From: B8-G4 sp033720735
GTDB taxonomy: Bacteria; Bacteroidota; Bacteroidia; Chitinophagales; Saprospiraceae
Assembly: GCA_033720735.1 (NCBI GenBank)
Contig: JAWWBX010000157.1
Coordinates: 1 to 9,686 of the forward strand
Length of the DNA stretch: 9,686 nt
Direction: 5' to 3'
The notes beneath the pieces were generated by a model. It saw only the letters and a list, made by a program, of their open reading frames with translations. It made no database searches and was not told the DNA's origin. A program made the position numbers and the translations under genes. Below, one piece after another: positions 6,734 to 9,686 of the stretch. How positions within the stretch are numbered: the first letter of the stretch is position 1; every line of letters begins with the position of its first letter.

Positions 6734-7990
6734 CTATCCCTCACCAGTCATTTCCCTGAAGGGCGAACGCGGCGTCCATTCCACTTTCGGGTCGAGCATG
6801 TGGTACACGCGCGGAATCCATTTGTTGCGCCAGGCACTCGCGTGCTGCAAATAGAAGTACATATAGTGTGGTTCGGCGCCCACTGAGCTCTTGATCTCCA
6901 TCGCCGTGCGCGAAAACACGATACGCCGGATCCCCCGGTTGATGGCGATCACCAGCATATCCAGCAGCATATTCAGGTAGAGTTGCCGTGCGCGATTGGT
7001 CTCGGCTTCGTACCCCAGAAAATGCGCTTCGAGTTCGTCGCCGTTATCCATCATCGAACAAAATGCCATCAGGGTCCCCGCGTCGTAATAACCGAGCACC
7101 GTGAAGCGTTCGCCCAGATGCTCTTTGACACTGGCCATATAACCGGGATGCAGGATAAACAGATTGAAAGAGGCGCGGCGGGCGATGCGCTGGTATAGTA
7201 TGTACAATCGTTGTTCCTCCCTCCTGATCTGGTCAACATCCATGTCCTTCATCAGGATGCCCTTGCTTTTCTTGCGTGCGCGGCGCACCCGTACCCGGTA
7301 CTTCGAGCTGAGGCTCTTCATATAGTCGTCGAACGACACCCAACTCTCCGGCAACTCCATGATCATGTTTGGCTGGGCGGTAAAGGGATGATACGGCTCA
7401 CATCCGATCTTTTCGTGCAGATCGGAGAATCGCGGCGTAAAGAAATCCTTGATAAACATCAGGCGCACATTCTTGCCCTGTGCCCCTGCATACGACCGCG
7501 CCCAGGTGATGGCCTCGTGCACCAGGTGATTGGCGGTATCCTCATCGATCGAGGGGACAAAGTGGAATCCGTGGCTGCCGGTCACCAGCGAGTTGCCACA
7601 CAGCAAGGTGTAAAAGGCGATCCGGCTGGCCACCCATTCCTTGACGGACCGCATGGTACCGTTTTGGCCTTCCGGCTCGGCGCTTTGCTCCAGCCGTTCG
7701 TAATTCAAACTTTCGCTGGCCCGGAAAAGCTTGAGCTGCATGTACATCAACCCGACTGTTTCCCGGTCGCGTCGCACCAGCAGATAAAAGAAACTCATCC
7801 CGCCCGGAGGACACTGCTCCAGGGCACGGAGATAGTCACGACAAAGCAGAATATTGCGGGAGGCGATCAGCCGATCCCAGTCTGACGGTGCCTGATCGAT
7901 CGCGGTAAACAGCTCCAGGGTGAAGCCATTCCATTCTTTGACCTTTTCGGAAAGAGTTGTATCGGTCTGCGTCGTGTCCGGGTTTTGCAT
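6734..7990 (-). CDS. FemAB-like / GNAT-fold acyltransferase family protein
   Basis: The 418-residue soluble protein has no signal peptide or membrane segment. I recognise it as a FemAB-like double-GNAT protein of the 'peptidoglycan biosynthesis/recognition' type. Support comes from the central basic segment YMKSLSSKYRVRVRRARKKSK (residues 224-243), the GNAT-like strand FTVLGYYDAGTLMAFCSMM (296-314), and the late motif FSRTAMEIKSSVGAEP (359-374), which is well conserved in this group. Related enzymes transfer aminoacyl or acyl groups from tRNA or CoA to cell-wall or lipid precursors, but the donor and acceptor here cannot be read from the sequence. The start (7990) is 4 bp after the stop of the pyrophosphatase-like lipoprotein gene, so the two are probably co-transcribed and coupled. 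It is convergent with the sigma operon, with an 8-bp gap. Confidence 0.75.
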   Translation of the reverse strand: MQNPDTTQTDTTLSEKVKEWNGFTLELFTAIDQAPSDWDRLIASRNILLCRDYLRALEQCPPGGMSFFYLLVRRDRETVGLMYMQLKLFRASESLNYERLEQSAEPEGQNGTMRSVKEWVASRIAFYTLLCGNSLVTGSHGFHFVPSIDEDTANHLVHEAITWARSYAGAQGKNVRLMFIKDFFTPRFSDLHEKIGCEPYHPFTAQPNMIMELPESWVSFDDYMKSLSSKYRVRVRRARKKSKGILMKDMDVDQIRREEQRLYILYQRIARRASFNLFILHPGYMASVKEHLGERFTVLGYYDAGTLMAFCSMMDNGDELEAHFLGYEAETNRARQLYLNMLLDMLVIAINRGIRRIVFSRTAMEIKSSVGAEPHYMYFYLQHASAWRNKWIPRVYHMLDPKVEWTPRSPFREMTGEG

Positions 7991-7994
7991 ACAA

Positions 7995-8588
7995 TCATTC
8001 GGCAGGCAAGCGATGCCGCTCTATCAGCTGCTGCGCAAATCGCTCATCTTGCCAACCAACCAGTTCAAACGTGCCAAAGCCCATGTGGTTCAACATCCAC
8101 TCCTGCAAAATATGCCGGGCCGGATTGTAATCGGTAATAAAATCTGCAAACCGGGTCACTTTTATCGATTGAAGGCCCGGATCCTCAGGGATACACACGA
8201 TCACGTCATAAGGACCCGTGGCATTCCGCATCTGCAAGACCGCGACAGGTGTGACTGCTATCGCAGACTCCGGAGCCAGTGCATGCATGAGGATCAGGGC
8301 CGGCAACGGACTGCCTTCCCGTATGGTCCGTGCGATGAATCCGAAGTTGGCAGGATACGGCAGGAAGTCTACCGACTGATCCGGCAGGACCTCCACTGCC
8401 CCGGTCAGGGTATCGAGCCGGCGCAACACCGTGGTGCCCGCAGGGATCTCCACCACGCCATAGATCGCAGCCCCGGAGGTATCGCCCGCCGTTGAGGGTG
8501 GTTCGAATCGGGCGTAAGGATGGCGGTCATCTGCGCATCCCCAGATCAGGCACCCGCAGAACAACAGGATCGCGGTACTGGCCCGCAT
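7995..8588 (-). CDS. Pyrophosphatase-fold lipoprotein, predicted catalytically inactive
   Basis: The 197-residue protein has a lipoprotein signal (MRASTAILLFCGCLIWGC, lipidated Cys at 18, followed by ADD). The body follows the family I inorganic pyrophosphatase layout: VVEIPAG (residues 45-51), FLPYPANFGFI (75-85), a VAVLQM strand (115-120), and C-terminal LQEWMLNHMGFGTFELVGWQDE (161-182). By hand alignment to the E. coli enzyme, the three loop aspartates D65/D67/D70 become E92/S94/P97, D97 becomes N122, D102 becomes Y127, K104 becomes V129 and K29 becomes Leu. It probably cannot hydrolyse pyrophosphate. The frame also opens from ATGs at 8603 and 8672. I prefer 8588 because it puts the signal peptide at the N-terminus and leaves room for a promoter before the divergent gene at 8687. 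The fold call is fairly confident; its present role is unknown. Confidence 0.75.
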   Translation of the reverse strand: MRASTAILLFCGCLIWGCADDRHPYARFEPPSTAGDTSGAAIYGVVEIPAGTTVLRRLDTLTGAVEVLPDQSVDFLPYPANFGFIARTIREGSPLPALILMHALAPESAIAVTPVAVLQMRNATGPYDVIVCIPEDPGLQSIKVTRFADFITDYNPARHILQEWMLNHMGFGTFELVGWQDERFAQQLIERHRLPAE

Positions 8589-8686
8589 GAACACTGGCCA
8601 CATCCTGTGGTTACCATGAGTACGGAAACCGGACATCCCAATTTGTATCTTCCACATTTCCAGCAATGGCAAATCGACCGTAAAAT
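8589..8686. promoter_or_regulatory. Shared divergent promoter region
   Basis: These 98 bases separate the lipoprotein/acyltransferase pair (minus) from the arsenosugar operon (plus), so both promoters must lie here. A TTTG is present at 8642-8645 on the plus strand, but no TAnnTTTG box follows at the right distance, and no clear ArsR-type operator palindrome was seen. The call is by position only. Confidence 0.4.
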
Positions 8687-9025
8687 ATGAATGAAAAGCA
8701 CTATTTCGATCCTGCTGATCTCAAGAAGTTTAAAGACATCACTGAGTTTCAGGAGACACTTGGCACCAAGTTTTTTGACTATTATGGCGAGGTGTTCAAA
8801 GAGGGCGCGTTGACCGAGCGCGAAAAGGCGCTGATCGCGCTGGCAGTTTCACATACCGTTCAGTGCCCGTACTGCATCGATGCCTATTCGAAGACATGCC
8901 TCGAGAAAGGAGCGGATGAAGAGCAAATGATGGAGGCGGTGCATGTGGCAGCAGCCATCACCAGTGGTTCGACGCTGGTCAATGCGGTCCAGATGATGAA
9001 TCACGTCAAACGCTTGTCGATGTAG
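8687..9025 (+). CDS. Arsenosugar biosynthesis-associated AhpD/CMD-like protein
   Basis: The 112-residue protein belongs to the carboxymuconolactone decarboxylase/alkylhydroperoxidase AhpD fold. The redox motif is CPYC at residues 60-63, within the typical LTEREKALIALAVSHTVQCPYCIDAY helix pair; a further Cys lies at 71. In AhpD relatives this disulfide motif reduces peroxides or other oxidised partners. The sequence matches the small 'arsenosugar biosynthesis-associated peroxidase-like' family, which is defined by its place next to arsS, and here arsS follows after 23 bp. Its exact reaction is not known to me. The ATG at 8687 lies behind an AT-rich leader (GTAAAAT) without a Shine-Dalgarno sequence, as is common in this phylum. 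Confidence 0.88.
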   Translation: MNEKHYFDPADLKKFKDITEFQETLGTKFFDYYGEVFKEGALTEREKALIALAVSHTVQCPYCIDAYSKTCLEKGADEEQMMEAVHVAAAITSGSTLVNAVQMMNHVKRLSM

Positions 9026-9048
9026 GTGCATCGGCGCAAACTGCAAGT

Positions 9049-9686
9049 ATGGCGATCAAACAACGCAGCAAGTCACTGCTCTCCCGTGAGAATGCGCTGA
9101 GTGACACATTCTTTCAACTGAAGGTGCTCAATGATCACGAGCTGACCGATCAGCGCCTCCCGTCGTTTGCCGACACACTGGCCAACCATGGCTACAACAC
9201 ACTGCGTCCGACAGAGATCGAGGTCTTTCAGGTCAATGTCGGCAAGCTGTGCAACCAGACGTGCGCGCACTGCCATGTCGATGCAGGACCAGACCGGACC
9301 GAGGTCATGTCGCGCCATCATCTCGAACAATGTCTCGAGATCCTCGCCACCCATGACATCCCCAAGGTCGACATCACCGGTGGTGCGCCCGAAATGAATC
9401 CGCACTTCCGCTGGTTTGTTGAGGAATGCAGCAAGCTGGGCAAGCACATCATGGACCGCTGCAACCTGACCATTATTGTCGCCAACCCCAAGTACCATGA
9501 CTTGCCGGAATTCTTTGCCGAACACGGCGTGCAGGTCATTTCATCCCTCCCCTATTTCAGCAAGCGGCGGACCGACAGTCAGCGCGGTGACGGGGTGTTT
9601 GAAGATTCGATCAAGGCCCTGCGCATGCTCAATGCAGTGGGCTACGGAAAGCCCGATTCAGGCCTCGTCCTGGACCTGGTCTACAA
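9049..9686 (+). CDS. arsS: Arsenosugar biosynthesis radical SAM protein ArsS (5' part, cut by window end)
   Basis: The frame from the ATG at 9049 is open for 212 codons to the end of the window. The radical SAM cluster motif CNQTCAHC supplies C68, C72 and C75 (CxxxCxxC) for the 4Fe-4S cluster that cleaves S-adenosylmethionine. It is followed by HVDAGP and by TGGAPEMNPHF (residues 110-120), the GGxPE-type SAM-binding segment in the form typical of ArsS. ArsS is thought to join a 5'-deoxyadenosyl group to methylated arsenic, the step that leads to arsenosugars. The known family is about 320-350 residues, so roughly the last third, with its C-terminal cysteine-rich part, is missing from view. 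The gene is probably co-transcribed with the AhpD-like gene 23 bp upstream; arsM or other pathway genes would be expected downstream. Confidence 0.92.
   Translation, partial: MAIKQRSKSLLSRENALSDTFFQLKVLNDHELTDQRLPSFADTLANHGYNTLRPTEIEVFQVNVGKLCNQTCAHCHVDAGPDRTEVMSRHHLEQCLEILATHDIPKVDITGGAPEMNPHFRWFVEECSKLGKHIMDRCNLTIIVANPKYHDLPEFFAEHGVQVISSLPYFSKRRTDSQRGDGVFEDSIKALRMLNAVGYGKPDSGLVLDLVY

Noticed and set aside
7211..7885. 224-codon plus-strand frame opposite the acyltransferase gene
   Set aside because: It is antisense to a gene with conserved motifs, and its His/Pro-rich translation looks like no known family.
7920..8495. 191-codon plus-strand frame spanning the acyltransferase/lipoprotein junction
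   Set aside because: The minus-strand frames carry the pyrophosphatase fold and FemAB-like motifs; this frame has neither motif nor ribosome site.
9073..9525. 150-codon minus-strand frame opposite arsS
   Set aside because: The plus strand has the radical SAM CxxxCxxC motif and the ArsS pattern; the antisense frame has no supporting motif.

Overview
The window comes from a Bacteroidota chromosome, most likely of the Saprospiria/Chitinophagia type with fairly high GC for the phylum. Four things point there. The 799-residue secreted protein has the N-terminal 'ANDNC' start and the type IX secretion (T9SS) C-terminal sorting domain that are specific to this phylum. Most genes lack a clear Shine-Dalgarno sequence. 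The valS upstream region carries a TAnnTTTG-type -7 box. The sigma factor is paired with a small one-helix membrane protein in the Bacteroidota style. No mobile element, CRISPR array, rRNA or tRNA was seen, and coding density is high.

Layout. Bases 1-360 hold the 3' end of a PfkB-family sugar kinase of the RfaE1/HldE (heptose-7-phosphate kinase) type. Bases 485-2884 encode the large T9SS cargo protein. Bases 2895-2968 hold a compound palindrome followed by a strong intrinsic terminator, which separates that gene from the convergent valyl-tRNA synthetase gene (3015-5660, minus). A 178-bp divergent region then leads into a two-gene operon on the plus strand: an ECF-like sigma factor (5839-6378) whose stop overlaps the start of a small single-pass membrane protein, a candidate anti-sigma factor (6378-6725). 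Convergent with it, only 8 bp away, is a minus-strand pair: a predicted lipoprotein with an inorganic pyrophosphatase fold (7995-8588), then a FemAB-like GNAT acyltransferase (6734-7990) 4 bp downstream. Divergent from that pair, a plus-strand operon starts at 8687 with an AhpD-like 'arsenosugar biosynthesis-associated' protein and the radical SAM enzyme ArsS (9049 onward), which runs off the window end.

How the genes work together. The sigma/membrane-protein pair looks like a self-contained envelope signalling module. The ArsS pair belongs to the arsenic methylation/arsenosugar pathway, and its partners (for example arsM) would be expected just past the right edge. valS and the RfaE1-like gene are housekeeping. 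The most unusual item is the pyrophosphatase-like lipoprotein: it keeps the recognisable scaffold of family I pyrophosphatases but has lost nearly all metal- and phosphate-binding residues. It is translationally linked to an acyltransferase and may be a repurposed, non-catalytic envelope protein.
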